This document shows positions 33,821 through 43,629 of a stretch of 64,000 nucleotides of DNA, piece after piece. Source of the DNA: an uncultured Acetatifactor sp. (GTDB lineage Bacteria > Bacillota > Clostridia > Lachnospirales > Lachnospiraceae). A program made the position numbers and the translations under genes. Location: positions 1 to 64,000 of the forward strand of contig CAJUFO010000008.1 of assembly GCA_910585615.1 (NCBI GenBank), written 5' to 3'. Position 1 is the stretch's first letter; each line of letters begins with the position of its first letter. A model generated the notes under the pieces. It was not told the origin of the DNA, searched no databases, and worked only from the letters and a program-made list of their open reading frames with translations.

Positions 33821-34876
33821 ATGAGGCAATTTTTCGGAATGAGCAATCGCGGGGATCTGTCGGAAGCGGTCCGCAATCTGGACAGCCCGCAGTTCATCAT
33901 GCTTCTTTCAAACAATGCCCAGTTCGAGGAGCATGTGAAAGCCCTTGAGAAGCTTTACCCTGGCATCCCCAGCATCGGATGCATCGGAATGAGCTATGAC
34001 ACCAGGGTAGTGGAAAACGGTGTGGGCATCATCGCTTTTTCAGGAGGGGTCAGCGCTACGGCCAATGTGCTGGAGCAGGTATCCGTCATGCCGGTGAAGT
34101 ATATAGACCGGCTGGAGGCGGACATCAGGAAGATAAACGGATCCAAGCAGGACACCGTATGCATCGATTTCTGCAGCGGAAACGATGCCTGTGTCCTGAC
34201 TACGCTCTATACGTCATTGCGGAGCCGGGGCATCCAGCTTGTGGGAGGCACGGGGGACGGCGGGAAGGTGTCCGCCAACGGCAAAGTCTATGAGGATTCG
34301 GCGGCCTACGCCCTGGTGCGCAACCAGAACGGCCGCGTCAAGACTTATAAGGAGAACATCTACCACCAGATGGGCAATTACCGCTTCATCGCCTCCAATA
34401 CGGACCGGGCCAATTACATCCTCGGCTCCCTGAACGGGAATCCGGCCAAGCAGGTATACCAGAGCATCCTGCATGTGACGGATCAGCAGATTTTGACCCA
34501 GACCTTCAAGAATCCCTTCGGCAAGCTCAACGGGGACGACACCTGTATCGTCTCTATCAAGGAAGTCAACGGGAATTCCCTGGCCTGCTTCCGGCAGGTG
34601 AACGACTCCGATGTGCTGGTCCTCCTGGAGCTGGGAGATTATCGGGCCATCGTGGACAAGACCATAGCGGACATCTGCCGGGACTTCCCCAAGCGCTCCG
34701 CCGTCTTCTCCGTGAACTGCCTGTTCCGCTACAAGCTGTTCACCGAGCAGCGCTACATGGCCACCTACCTGCAGGAAATGGCAAAGCTTGGCAGCCACGC
34801 GGGCCTGGTGGGCTATGGGGAGCATTACAACAATCAGTTCGTGAACCAGTCCATGACCTGCGTGGTATTTGAATGA
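33821..34876 (+). CDS. FIST-domain sensory protein
   Basis: A 351-residue protein with a FIST N domain (about residues 25-200, including GIPSIGCIGMSYDTRVVENG and LVGGTGDGGKVS) and a FIST C domain (about 205-340, ending GLVGYGEHYNNQFVNQS). FIST modules are thought to bind small ligands such as amino acids and are found fused to or beside signalling proteins. There is no membrane segment, so it is cytosolic. It is followed 51 bases later by a soluble chemoreceptor, and the pair likely forms a ligand-binding and signalling unit. AAAGGAAGG precedes the ATG. Confidence 0.88.
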   Translation: MRQFFGMSNRGDLSEAVRNLDSPQFIMLLSNNAQFEEHVKALEKLYPGIPSIGCIGMSYDTRVVENGVGIIAFSGGVSATANVLEQVSVMPVKYIDRLEADIRKINGSKQDTVCIDFCSGNDACVLTTLYTSLRSRGIQLVGGTGDGGKVSANGKVYEDSAAYALVRNQNGRVKTYKENIYHQMGNYRFIASNTDRANYILGSLNGNPAKQVYQSILHVTDQQILTQTFKNPFGKLNGDDTCIVSIKEVNGNSLACFRQVNDSDVLVLLELGDYRAIVDKTIADICRDFPKRSAVFSVNCLFRYKLFTEQRYMATYLQEMAKLGSHAGLVGYGEHYNNQFVNQSMTCVVFE

Positions 34877-34927
34877 CCGTGAAAAGCCATCGGACACTTG
34901 ACGGAATTGAAATCAGGAGGGTACATA

Positions 34928-35878
34928 ATGTTGTTTTCAAAGAAAGGACATCCAAAGAACGGGCAGGTGCGCCATGATGAAAAAAGCCTCTATCCCGTGC
35001 TGCATGTAACGGACTGCCTGAAGGGCTATCAGAAGGATCTGGCCAAAAAGGAAGTGGAATCCCTGTTCGAGCTGAGCATGATCGGCAACTCCTTCAGCAG
35101 CGTATTGGCTGAGGCCGACCATTTCCAGGAACAGCTCCAGGACTTCGGACAGTCCTTCGCCAGCATCAATCAGGCCGCGGGGCAGTTCGACCAGGTGCGG
35201 ACGGACATCACCCAGACCGTGTCTGAAGCCCAGGGCATGGTGGAGGAGCTGAAAGCCACTTCCGCGAAGGTGCAGCAGACCTACGCCGATATGGAGAATA
35301 CCTTCGCCTATCTGCAGACAGCGGTGAAGAGCATCCAGCAGTGCATGGGCAAGATCGTGTCCATCGCGGACGAGACCAATATCCTGGCCATAAACGCCTC
35401 CATCGAGGCGGCCAGGGCCGGAGAACAGGGCAAGGGCTTCGCCGTGGTGGCGGAAAAGGTCCGGGAACTGGCCAAGGAGATTAAGGAGCTCACCGACGAC
35501 GTGGACACCGGCATCCACGATGTGGAATCGGGGGCGAACCAGCTCAACTCCAGCATCCTGGCGTCCCAGTCGGCTCTGGACCAGGGTTTCGGCATCGTGA
35601 ACGGCACCTCCGAATCCTTCCAGCAGATCAGCACCGTGGCGGAGGGCACCTCCTCCGTGCAGGCAGAGATTTCCGGCGTCATAGGCGACTCCCAGAGCGC
35701 GCTGCAGGAGCTCTGCCAGTTTTTCGACAGGATAAAGCTCCAGAACCAGGAGGTCATAAAGCATATCAGCCGTGCCAGCAATCTGGGCACCACCAAGAGC
35801 GCCATGTTCGAGGACATCGACAATATGCTCTCCCAGATCCCGCCCATCATCAAGGATACGGATCCCAGGAGAGACTGA
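34928..35878 (+). CDS. soluble methyl-accepting chemotaxis protein
   Basis: A 316-residue cytosolic chemoreceptor. The highly conserved hairpin tip reads [20 protein letters not shown] and continues [20 protein letters not shown] (about residues 147-186), the CheA/CheW contact region. There is no membrane helix and only a short N-terminal part (about 60 residues), so it needs a partner to sense; the FIST protein just upstream is the obvious candidate. Coiled coil is strong through most of the protein. ATG 34928 has GGAGG 7 bases upstream. A strong terminator follows. Confidence 0.9.
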   Translation: MLFSKKGHPKNGQVRHDEKSLYPVLHVTDCLKGYQKDLAKKEVESLFELSMIGNSFSSVLAEADHFQEQLQDFGQSFASINQAAGQFDQVRTDITQTVSEAQGMVEELKATSAKVQQTYADMENTFAYLQTAVKSIQQCMGKIVSIADETNILAINASIEAARAGEQGKGFAVVAEKVRELAKEIKELTDDVDTGIHDVESGANQLNSSILASQSALDQGFGIVNGTSESFQQISTVAEGTSSVQAEISGVIGDSQSALQELCQFFDRIKLQNQEVIKHISRASNLGTTKSAMFEDIDNMLSQIPPIIKDTDPRRD

Positions 35879-35931
35879 GACCGCCAGCGCTCGGAATCTT
35901 TGCCGGACAGGAACCTTCAATGGCACACGAG

Positions 35932-35974
35932 AGGAACTTTCATGGGTACATTTTCGAATGAAAGTTCCTTTTTT
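35932..35974 (+). terminator. terminator after the chemoreceptor gene
   Basis: A perfect 12-base stem AGGAACTTTCAT/ATGAAAGTTCCT followed by a run of seven T. It ends the FIST-chemoreceptor unit. Confidence 0.93.
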
Positions 35975-36039
35975 AACTGTACATCGAACAGGCTTTATGC
36001 TTTAGCGCTGTGGCGCAGCGAATCAGATGGGAGGGGCAC

Positions 36040-36699
36040 ATGCATATCCTGATCATAGAGGACGATACGGAATTCCGCCAGGAGCTGGCAGAGCTCCTAC
36101 AAGGCTCCCTGTACCGCGTCACGGCGCTGGCACGGTTCGATCATATCGCCGGACAGGTCTCCTCCCTCTCGCCGGACCTCATCCTGCTGGATTTGAACCT
36201 CCCGGGGCAGTCCGGCTTCGATGTGTGCGCCGAGATCCGCAAATCCTCGGATGTGCCTGTCATCTTCGTCACAGGGCGGTCGGATGCCTCGGACGAAGTC
36301 ACGGCCCTGTTGCAGGGCGGGGACGACTATATCACGAAGCCCTTCCCGCCCGCCGTCCTGCTGGCCCATATCACCGCCGTGCTGAAGCGGGCGGGCAAAG
36401 GGGAGGAGCCGATTCTGGAGCATCGGGGCGCGGCGCTGGATCTGGCCAGAGGCTGCATCCGCTACCGGGGCACAAGCGCGGAACTGACCAAAAACGAGCT
36501 GAAGATATTGGCCTGCCTGTTCCGGCACAAGGGGCGAATCGTGTCCCGCACGGAGCTGGTGGAATACCTGTGGGACAATGCCGTCTTCCTGGACGACAAT
36601 GCCCTGAGCATCCATGTCACCCGCATCCGGGGAAAGCTGGAGGGGCTGGGGCTGTCTGATTTCATCCGGACGAAACGGGGAATGGGGTACATGATATGA
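36040..36699 (+). CDS. BceR-like response regulator
   Basis: A 219-residue OmpR-family regulator. The receiver phospho-acceptor is in LILLDLNLPGQSG (about residue 51), and the DNA-binding domain has the motif LDDNALSIHVTRIRGKL. It overlaps the kinase gene by 4 bases, and the kinase is followed by a BceAB-type ABC transporter. Such modules detect and resist cell-wall-active peptides such as bacitracin or lantibiotics. The start ATG 36040 has GGGAGGGG 4 bases upstream and begins MHILIIEDD, the normal receiver start. Confidence 0.88.
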   Translation: MHILIIEDDTEFRQELAELLQGSLYRVTALARFDHIAGQVSSLSPDLILLDLNLPGQSGFDVCAEIRKSSDVPVIFVTGRSDASDEVTALLQGGDDYITKPFPPAVLLAHITAVLKRAGKGEEPILEHRGAALDLARGCIRYRGTSAELTKNELKILACLFRHKGRIVSRTELVEYLWDNAVFLDDNALSIHVTRIRGKLEGLGLSDFIRTKRGMGYMI

Positions 36700-37733
36700 A
36701 ATTCGCGGATTACTGCAAGGACAGGCTTTTGCTGCTGATGCTCCACGGCATCTGCATGATGCTGCTTTCGGCTTTTCTGACTGCCACGGCTTATCCGGCA
36801 GGCTGCTGCTACATCATCCTCCTCACCTGGCTAATCCTCCTCACCGCCTGGTTCCTCACGGAATTCTTTCGCAGAAAGCGCTACTTTAAACAGGTGCAGG
36901 CAATCCTGGAGCAGGCCGACCAGAAATACCTGCTGGGCGAACTGATGCCCGCCTCCTTCCGGCTGGAGGACAGGCTTTACCGGGACATAATCCGAAAGTC
37001 CAACAAGTCCGTCATCGAACGGATCCGCTCCATGGAGGATGCCGGACAGGAGTACCGGGAATACATCGAAAGCTGGGTGCATGAGATAAAGGCTCCCATA
37101 GCGGACATCTATCTGCTCTGCGAGAAGCGAAAGGACGATAGCGCCCGGCGCATCCTGGCCGAAAACCGTCGGACGGAGCGCTATGTGGACATGGCCCTCT
37201 TCTATGCCCGCTCGGATCAGGTGTACAAGGATTACCTCATCAAAGAGGCCACTCTGCAGCAGACCGCGGAGGAGGTTCTGCAGAAGAATAAATATGCCCT
37301 CATCGAAAACCGCATGCGGGCCAGCGTCCATTGCCCGGACACGGTCTATACCGATGCCAAATGGATCGCCTTCATCCTGGAACAGCTCATCCTGAACGCC
37401 GTGAAATACAGGCGGGACACGGAGCCTGTGCTGCGAATCTCCACCAGCCGGGCAGGGCGCAATGTCCTCTTGGCGGTAGAGGACAATGGCTGCGGCATCC
37501 CCCAAGAGGAGCTTCCCAGAATCTTCGACAAGGGCTTCACCGGCACCAACGGCAGAGGCGGCGCCAAAGCCACAGGCATGGGACTGTATCTGTGCCGGAA
37601 GCTCTGCGGGAAGCTGGGGATACAGATTCGGGCAGAATCGGCGGCGGGCTTAGGGACGCGGATCTCTCTGGAATTCCCGGTCAGCGATTATCTCTCCGGC
37701 TTTTCCCTGTCAACTAAATCACACAAGGCATGA
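36696..37733 (+). CDS. BceS-like intramembrane-sensing histidine kinase
   Basis: A 345-residue kinase of the intramembrane-sensing group: two N-terminal helices (about residues 12-30 and 35-55) with almost no extracellular loop. The phospho-accepting His is in ESWVHEIKAPIAD (about residue 131), and the ATPase domain has NAVKYRRDTE, EDNGCGIP and GMGLYLCRKL. These kinases rely on the BceAB transporter to sense peptides. Its start overlaps the regulator stop codon (ATGA), so the two are translationally coupled. Confidence 0.9.
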   Translation: MKFADYCKDRLLLLMLHGICMMLLSAFLTATAYPAGCCYIILLTWLILLTAWFLTEFFRRKRYFKQVQAILEQADQKYLLGELMPASFRLEDRLYRDIIRKSNKSVIERIRSMEDAGQEYREYIESWVHEIKAPIADIYLLCEKRKDDSARRILAENRRTERYVDMALFYARSDQVYKDYLIKEATLQQTAEEVLQKNKYALIENRMRASVHCPDTVYTDAKWIAFILEQLILNAVKYRRDTEPVLRISTSRAGRNVLLAVEDNGCGIPQEELPRIFDKGFTGTNGRGGAKATGMGLYLCRKLCGKLGIQIRAESAAGLGTRISLEFPVSDYLSGFSLSTKSHKA

Positions 37734-37744
37734 TTTCTCCCTGT

Positions 37745-37760
37745 CTTTCGATATTGAAAG
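37745..37760 (+). promoter_or_regulatory. inverted repeat upstream of the BceAB-like operon
   Basis: CTTTC-GATATT-GAAAG lies between the kinase and the ATPase gene; a possible -10 box TATACT follows about 45 bases later. In BceRS systems the regulator binds just upstream of the transporter genes, so this is a candidate site. It rests on position and symmetry only. Confidence 0.35.
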
Positions 37761-37864
37761 GTTCCCGCAAGGAAAACCCATACCATATCCTCCCCCTATC
37801 TGCTATACTAAGGAATAGACCCTGGGCAGACCCTCTCCCCAGGGCCGAAAGGAGGATTCAGACA

Positions 37865-38635
37865 ATGGAGCGATCCTATATCCAGGTATGCGATGTGGAA
37901 AAATATTACGGCAGCGGCACGGCTGTGGCCAAGGCCATCGACCGGGTCAGTTTCCGTGTGGACAGGGGCGAGTTCGTAGGGGTCATGGGGGCCTCAGGCT
38001 CCGGCAAGACCACGCTGCTGAACATGCTGTCCACCATCGACAGCGTCACCGCCGGGCATATCTATTACGAAACTGTAGACATCACGGAGCTGTCCGAAGA
38101 CAAGCTGTCGGAATTCCGTAAGGAAAACCTGGGCTTCGTCTTCCAGGAGTACAATCTGCTGGACACCCTCACCATTGAGGAGAATATCCTGCTGGCCTTG
38201 AGCCTGCACCAGCGGGAAAAAGGGGAGGTTCTGTCCCGCTGCCGGGAAATGCTGGATCTCCTGGGGATAGACGATGTCCGGGACAAATTCCCCTACCAGG
38301 TCTCCGGCGGCCAGAAGCAGCGCTGCGCCTGCGCCAGGGCTCTGGTGAACCGCCCTAAGCTGCTTCTGGCGGACGAGCCCACGGGGGCGCTGGACTCCCG
38401 CTCCGCCCAGACCCTGCTGGAGACCTTCACGGACATGAACAGTCGGCTTGAGGCCACGATCTTCATGGTGACCCACGACGCTTTCTCCGCCAGCTACTGC
38501 GGGCGAATCCTGTTCTTAAAGGACGGGCAGATCTTCCATGAGCTGCGCCGGGGCGGAAAGAACCGCCGTGAATTTCTGAACGAAATCCTGGACGTGCTGT
38601 CCCTGACAGGAGGTGATTTGTCCGATGCTCGGTAA
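37865..38635 (+). CDS. BceA-like ABC transporter ATP-binding protein
   Basis: A 256-residue ATPase of the MacB/BceA group. Walker A is GASGSGKTTLLN (about residue 42), the signature reads VSGGQKQRCACARAL (about 143), and Walker B is LLLADEPTGALDS. The start at ATG 37865 is fixed by AAAGGAGG 9 bases upstream. Its end overlaps the permease start by 11 bases. With the permease it should export or displace antimicrobial peptides and act as a co-sensor with the kinase. Confidence 0.92.
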   Translation: MERSYIQVCDVEKYYGSGTAVAKAIDRVSFRVDRGEFVGVMGASGSGKTTLLNMLSTIDSVTAGHIYYETVDITELSEDKLSEFRKENLGFVFQEYNLLDTLTIEENILLALSLHQREKGEVLSRCREMLDLLGIDDVRDKFPYQVSGGQKQRCACARALVNRPKLLLADEPTGALDSRSAQTLLETFTDMNSRLEATIFMVTHDAFSASYCGRILFLKDGQIFHELRRGGKNRREFLNEILDVLSLTGGDLSDAR

Positions 38636-40748
38636 GCTTGCCCTGCGCAACGTGATGCGCTCCGCCAGGGATTATCTGGTGTACTTCCTGACCATGACGG
38701 TGGTGTCGGCTATCATGTTCGCCTTCCATTCCCTGCTCTTCTCCAGAGAAATTCAGCAGCTGTTCGATATGGCCGTCATCTTCGCGGCTCTGGTGGGCAT
38801 GGCCACCTTCTTCGTGGTTCTGATCGTGGCGTGGCTGATCAACTACATGGTCCGTTTCATCCTGGAGAAAAGGAGCCGGGAGTTCGGCATCTATCTGCTG
38901 ATCGGCATGAAGAAGAAGGAAATCTCCCGTCTGTACATGCGGGAGAGCCTGCTGCTGGGGGCCGCCGCCTTTGCCGGAGGTCTGGCTCTGGGCATGCTGC
39001 TACAGCAGATTCTGCTGGCAATCCTGTATAGTATGATCATGATGGAATACCGTCCCAGGCTGGAATGGAGCGCTGGATGCCTTATCACCACGGCCGCCTG
39101 CTATGGCGGATGCTACCTGCTGGCCCTTCTTCGGTGCAGAGGCAAGTTCCGGAGGATGAACATCCATGCCCTGATAAGCAGCCAGAAACAGAACGAGGAG
39201 ATCCGGGAGTCCCACGAGCGGGCGAAGCGCTGGCTGCTGCCCCTCTCCGGCGTATTTCTCCTGGTCTTTGCGCTGTTCCTGTTCTTCTTCAAGGCATGGG
39301 ATGTCCCTGTAATCCTGGGCTTCCTCCTGGGGCTGGTGGTGACGATCTATGTCTTTTACACCGGCGTGGCGGCCTGGGTCATCTGCTACATCCGCCGAAA
39401 GGGGAAGGGGATATTCAAGGGGCAGAACCTGTTCCTGCTGCGGCAGTTCTCCTCCAAGCTGAAGACCCTGCGGTTCACTTTGGGCACCCTGACCTCCCTG
39501 TTCGTCCTGGCGCTGCTGGGTTGTGCCATCGCTTTGATGTTCAATGACTACCAGAACCAGACCTTGCTGGACAAATGGCCCTTCGACGTGATGGTCTTCA
39601 GCAGCGACACCCGGGACGCCTTTCAGGAGGAGCTGGAGGTGCTGAACCGGGAATGCGGCGTGAAGGAGACTTTAATCTACGATATCCGTCAGAACGGGAC
39701 CGACACAGTGAACGCGTGGCTATACTCCCACTTAAAGACCTTTGACGGGGCGTACACCAGTGCGGACGGCAGCCTGGACCGGGAGGCGCTGGGCAGGGAC
39801 GAGATTTGGGCCTATTATGAGTATGACACTTATCTGGCCCTGTCCGACTACAACCGCCTCCGGGAGATGGCGGGGCTGCTGCCTGTGGAATTGGAGGAGG
39901 GGGAGTTTTTGCTGCATCTGAAGGAGCGGGTCTGGGACGAGACCGGAGATTTCACCGGGGAGCTGGAGATTCGGGTGGATTCGGGTTCCGGAGAGCCGGG
40001 GGGCAGCGCGGAGCCGGGTTCCAGGATTGCGGAGCACTCCACACGTCTCCGTCCCGCGGGCGTCTATACGGAGCCCCTCTCCCAGGACGGCCACAATGGC
40101 GCGGATTATCTGCTCATCGTCTCTGACCGGACGGCAGAGCGCATGACCCCCTACTACCGACTGCTCACGGCCAATCTGGAGGGCCGCGCCCCTGATGACC
40201 TGCTGCAGAAGCTGGACGCCCTCCCCTCCGGGGACAGCAGCATGGACTTCGGCGGCCATCGCGAAAACACGGACATGGCCTGCGGAACGGACAATATCGT
40301 GGTATATGTGGTCACGAACATCGTCAGGGACAACCTGATTCCGGAGGTGAAGTTCATGCTGTCCTCCATCATCTTCGCTCTGGTCTACATCGGCCTGGTG
40401 TTCGTCTGTGTAGCGCTGACGGTGCTGTCCGTGCAGCAGCTCTCGGATTCCGCCAAGTACCGGTTCCGCTACCAGGTGCTGCACCAGATCGGGCTGAGCC
40501 ACCGGGAGATTTCCAGGGTCATCCTGAAGCAATTGGCAGGCTTCTACCTCTGCCCCATCCTGTTCGCGGCGCTGATCAGCGGGACAATGGCGGTGTATCT
40601 GGGCTGGAAGTTCAATGTCCACACCGGCACCCACACTATGGCCGCTGGCTATTTCGGGCTGGCCTTCCTATTGTTCCTGTGCGTGTACGCCGTGTATTTC
40701 GTGGTGACTTATGTGGGCTTTCTGCGGAATGCCCTGACGAAAGCATAA
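38625..40748 (+). CDS. BceB-like ABC transporter permease
   Basis: A 707-residue permease with ten predicted helices: a FtsX-like block of helices at the N-terminus (to about residue 300), a large extracellular domain of roughly 240 residues (about 310-555) and a C-terminal FtsX block. This layout is diagnostic for BceB-type peptide-resistance transporters, where the large domain sets peptide specificity. The extracellular domain here includes a Gly/Ser/Glu-rich stretch (SGSGEPGGSAEPGS). ATG 38625 has GGAGG upstream. Bacitracin, lantibiotic or host peptide as target cannot be decided. Confidence 0.9.
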   Translation: MLGKLALRNVMRSARDYLVYFLTMTVVSAIMFAFHSLLFSREIQQLFDMAVIFAALVGMATFFVVLIVAWLINYMVRFILEKRSREFGIYLLIGMKKKEISRLYMRESLLLGAAAFAGGLALGMLLQQILLAILYSMIMMEYRPRLEWSAGCLITTAACYGGCYLLALLRCRGKFRRMNIHALISSQKQNEEIRESHERAKRWLLPLSGVFLLVFALFLFFFKAWDVPVILGFLLGLVVTIYVFYTGVAAWVICYIRRKGKGIFKGQNLFLLRQFSSKLKTLRFTLGTLTSLFVLALLGCAIALMFNDYQNQTLLDKWPFDVMVFSSDTRDAFQEELEVLNRECGVKETLIYDIRQNGTDTVNAWLYSHLKTFDGAYTSADGSLDREALGRDEIWAYYEYDTYLALSDYNRLREMAGLLPVELEEGEFLLHLKERVWDETGDFTGELEIRVDSGSGEPGGSAEPGSRIAEHSTRLRPAGVYTEPLSQDGHNGADYLLIVSDRTAERMTPYYRLLTANLEGRAPDDLLQKLDALPSGDSSMDFGGHRENTDMACGTDNIVVYVVTNIVRDNLIPEVKFMLSSIIFALVYIGLVFVCVALTVLSVQQLSDSAKYRFRYQVLHQIGLSHREISRVILKQLAGFYLCPILFAALISGTMAVYLGWKFNVHTGTHTMAAGYFGLAFLLFLCVYAVYFVVTYVGFLRNALTKA

Positions 40749-40790
40749 GACAGAGCCTGTGCGGGGACCACATGTCTGCGGGAATTTCCC

Positions 40791-41669
40791 TCAGAACAAC
40801 ATCAGCATGGTCCCCGCCACGATCAGCGCAAGCCCCAGACCGGATTGAAACGACAGCCGCTCCCGGAACACAATCCGGGAAAAGGCCACCGTCACCAGGA
40901 TGCTGAGCTTGTCGATAGGGACGACCACGCTGGCGGGGCCCTCCTGGAGCGCTTTGTAGTAGCACAGCCAGGAACCGCCGGTGGCAAGCCCGGACAGGCA
41001 GATAAATCCAAACTCTCCCCGGGGGATTTCCTTTACGGTCTTCTGCTTTCCGGTGGCGAAGACCATCACCCAGGCCATAATCAGCACCACACCGGTGCGG
41101 ATAGCCGTGCCCAGGTTGGACTCCACGCCGGTGATGCCGATTTTCCCCAGGATGGAGGTAAGGCTGGCGAACACTGCAGAGCCTGCCGCATAGAGAAACC
41201 ATCCCTTCCCCTTCGCCCCGTCCTGTGCCTGGCCAGGCTTTTCCTTTCCTTCCTTCTTCTCAATCATCAGGTATGTGCCCACCGCAATCAGCGCCACTCC
41301 CGCCGCCTTCACCACGCTAATGGTCTCATGCAGGAAAATAAAGGCCAGGAGGATGGTCAGCACGGTACTGGATTTGTCGATGGGAACCACCTTGTTGATG
41401 TCCCCAATCTGCAGCGCCCTAAAATAGCACAGCCAGGACGCCCCGGTGGCAAGCCCCGACAAAATCAGGAACAGGAGCGTCCGCCCCCCTATCTGCCCTA
41501 TCTGGGATCCGGAGCCCACCACCAGCACCATGATCCAAGCAAAAAGCAGCACCACAATCGTCCGTACCGCCGTGGCCACATTGGAGTCCGTCCTGCGGAT
41601 GCCGCACTTGGCCAGGATGGACGTGGCTCCGGCGAACACAGCCGAGCCGCATGCATACAATATCCACAT
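40791..41669 (-). CDS. EamA-family (DMT) transporter
   Basis: A 292-residue membrane protein with ten predicted helices in two EamA halves that remain clearly alike (SILAKCGIRRTDSNVATAVRT in the first, split here as SILAKCGIRRTD and SNVATAVRT, against SILGKIGITGVESNLGTAIRT in the second, likewise SILGKIGITGVES and NLGTAIRT). This indicates a well-preserved internal duplication. A hydrophilic cytoplasmic linker (IEKKEGKEKPGQAQDGAKGK) joins the halves. Substrates of such proteins are metabolites or drugs and cannot be told here. It converges with the BceB gene. Confidence 0.85.
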   Translation of the reverse strand: MWILYACGSAVFAGATSILAKCGIRRTDSNVATAVRTIVVLLFAWIMVLVVGSGSQIGQIGGRTLLFLILSGLATGASWLCYFRALQIGDINKVVPIDKSSTVLTILLAFIFLHETISVVKAAGVALIAVGTYLMIEKKEGKEKPGQAQDGAKGKGWFLYAAGSAVFASLTSILGKIGITGVESNLGTAIRTGVVLIMAWVMVFATGKQKTVKEIPRGEFGFICLSGLATGGSWLCYYKALQEGPASVVVPIDKLSILVTVAFSRIVFRERLSFQSGLGLALIVAGTMLMLF

Positions 41670-41755
41670 AATAGTCTTCTACACCCTTTCTGGTTTGCCG
41701 AATCAAGCTTGCAACGCTGCAGAGCAGTATTTGACCCTCGCGGCATTCGCCAACT

Positions 41756-41773
41756 GGCCGTGCAAGCACGGCC
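41756..41773. repeat. perfect hairpin between cls and the EamA gene
   Basis: GGCCGTGC-AA-GCACGGCC is a perfect 8-base-pair palindrome in the 178-base gap 41670-41847. It has no T-run on either side, so it is not a standard terminator. Nothing else in the gap is recognisable. Confidence 0.5.
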
Positions 41774-41847
41774 GCTTGACTCATTGCTCGCGGGAATAAA
41801 TCCGTCCAGTCAACTGCCTCTCCTAGGGCACCAGCAATCCCCTTCCC

Positions 41848-43530
41848 TTACAGCAGCGGCGCCGCCGCCTTCAGCAGCACTCCCGCCAGCTTCATGGTCC
41901 ATTTCTCTTTCCGTACCGTCTCCGGCGTCACCTGGCGGCTCTTGGAGAACATGTCCCGGAAGTCGGCCTCGATGTCTGCGATACAGTCTGTACCATGCAT
42001 ATAGGTGGCGCACTCAAAGTGATGGTAGAGGCTGCGGTAGTCCAGGTTGATCGTCCCCACCACCGCCTCCTTCCCGTCGCAGCAGAATACCTTGGCGTGG
42101 ACGAAGCCGGGGGTGTACTCGTAGATTTTCACCCCGGATGCCAGCAGGGATCTGTAATGGGTCTTGGCCAACGCATAGGGAATCCGCTTGTCCGGGATGC
42201 CCGGCAGGATCAATGCCACCTCCACGCCCCGCTCCGCCGCGAATTTCAGGGCAGTCTCCATCTCCCCGTCCAGTATCAGGTAGGGCGTCATGATATGGAC
42301 ATAGCGCCTGGCCCGGTTCAGGATGTCCATGTAGACCCGCTCGCCCAGCTTGTCATCGTCCAGGGGCCAGTCCCCGTAGGGCACCACATACCCTTTCACA
42401 TTCCCCTTGGGCTGCTCCCCGGGCTGAACTTCGGATTGCTCCCCGGGCTGAACTTTGGGCTGAGCTTCAGGTTGAATTTCGGACTGCCCAGGGAGCTGCC
42501 CTCCGGGCATGGCAGGATAAGCCAGGCTCTTCCCGAATTCCAGCTCTCTTTCGTCCATGTTCCACATCTGCAGGAACATCAGGGTAAAGCTCTTCACCGC
42601 CTCCCCCTTCAGCATGACGGCAGTGTCCTTCCAATGACCGAAACGCTGCACCTGGTTGATATATTCGTCAGCCAGGTTGACGCCGCCATTGAATGCGGTG
42701 TGGCCGTCAATCACCAGAATCTTGCGGTGGTCCCTGTAGTTGTAATGGGTGGAGATGAAGGGGGACACCGGCGCGAACACCTTGCACCGGATGCCCAGCT
42801 TCCGCAGGAGCTTCAGATACTTGTGGGGCAGCAGCGCGAACTCGCAGGTGCCGTCGTACATCACCCGCACGTCCACGCCCTCACCAGCCTTGCGGGCAAG
42901 AATCTCCAGTACCTCACCCCACATCATCCCCTCCGCGATGATAAAATATTCCAGATAGATGAAATGCTTTGCCCCCTCAAGCTGCCGCAGCAGCTCCGCG
43001 AACTTGTCCTCCCCCAGAGGGAAGTAAGTGACTTCAGTCCTGTGGTACACCGGGTGACAGCCGCTGCGCTGCATGTAGCGCACCAGGGCCGCGGATCCCG
43101 AATCCTCTTCCTCCAGGCTCCGGTACACTTCCTCCGACTGTGGGATGCTGTCCTTCGTCATGGCAATGATATGGCTGAAACGGGCTTTCAGCGCCCGGTG
43201 CCCGATGTCCATCCTCGTATAGAAATACAGCAGCGCCCCGAACACCGGGGTCAGCATCACCACCACCAGCCAGGTGATCTTGGCTGTGGGGTCCAGGCGG
43301 CAGTTCAGGAGATACAGCACCATGACCACGGTGAACACGGCCATGCCGCTGATGAGATGAGGCCGGAACTCCCGGAACCACTGATAGGCGCTGACCAAAA
43401 ACAGCACCTGCGCCGCCAATAGAATCACAAAGAGGCCCATGCGGCTGAACACCGCATGAAGGATGCCGTTCTGCCCTTTCTTCAGCAGACGGATTCCCAT
43501 GCTCCGGCTGTCATCATTTCGTATCTCCAT
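41848..43530 (-). CDS. cls: cardiolipin synthase
   Basis: A 560-residue membrane enzyme that joins two phosphatidylglycerols to cardiolipin. Two N-terminal helices (PLDc_N type, about residues 25-70) precede two phospholipase-D catalytic halves with motifs HRKILVID (first) and HAKVFCCD (second). It is longer than the usual 480-510 residues because of a Gln/Pro/Glu-rich tandem-repeat insert between the halves. The start at 43530 has AGGAGGAG about 5 bases upstream. A promoter is visible at 43630-43658. Confidence 0.93.
   Translation of the reverse strand: MEIRNDDSRSMGIRLLKKGQNGILHAVFSRMGLFVILLAAQVLFLVSAYQWFREFRPHLISGMAVFTVVMVLYLLNCRLDPTAKITWLVVVMLTPVFGALLYFYTRMDIGHRALKARFSHIIAMTKDSIPQSEEVYRSLEEEDSGSAALVRYMQRSGCHPVYHRTEVTYFPLGEDKFAELLRQLEGAKHFIYLEYFIIAEGMMWGEVLEILARKAGEGVDVRVMYDGTCEFALLPHKYLKLLRKLGIRCKVFAPVSPFISTHYNYRDHRKILVIDGHTAFNGGVNLADEYINQVQRFGHWKDTAVMLKGEAVKSFTLMFLQMWNMDERELEFGKSLAYPAMPGGQLPGQSEIQPEAQPKVQPGEQSEVQPGEQPKGNVKGYVVPYGDWPLDDDKLGERVYMDILNRARRYVHIMTPYLILDGEMETALKFAAERGVEVALILPGIPDKRIPYALAKTHYRSLLASGVKIYEYTPGFVHAKVFCCDGKEAVVGTINLDYRSLYHHFECATYMHGTDCIADIEADFRDMFSKSRQVTPETVRKEKWTMKLAGVLLKAAAPLL
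42411..42485 (-). repeat. 24-bp in-frame tandem repeat inside cls
   Basis: About three units of 24 bases encode the 8-residue repeat SEVQPGEQ, PKVQPGEQ, SEIQPEAQ. It lies in the linker between the two phospholipase-D halves. It is similar in style to the repeats in comEC. Confidence 0.85.
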
Positions 43531-43629
43531 TTTTCTCCTCCTGTAAGGCGTGCCGCCTGCCGCTGCCACAGATCCCGCTCGTCAGCCCGGCTTTCGCTCC
43601 GCAGACTTCCCGTCATGCCACCCCCTTTC

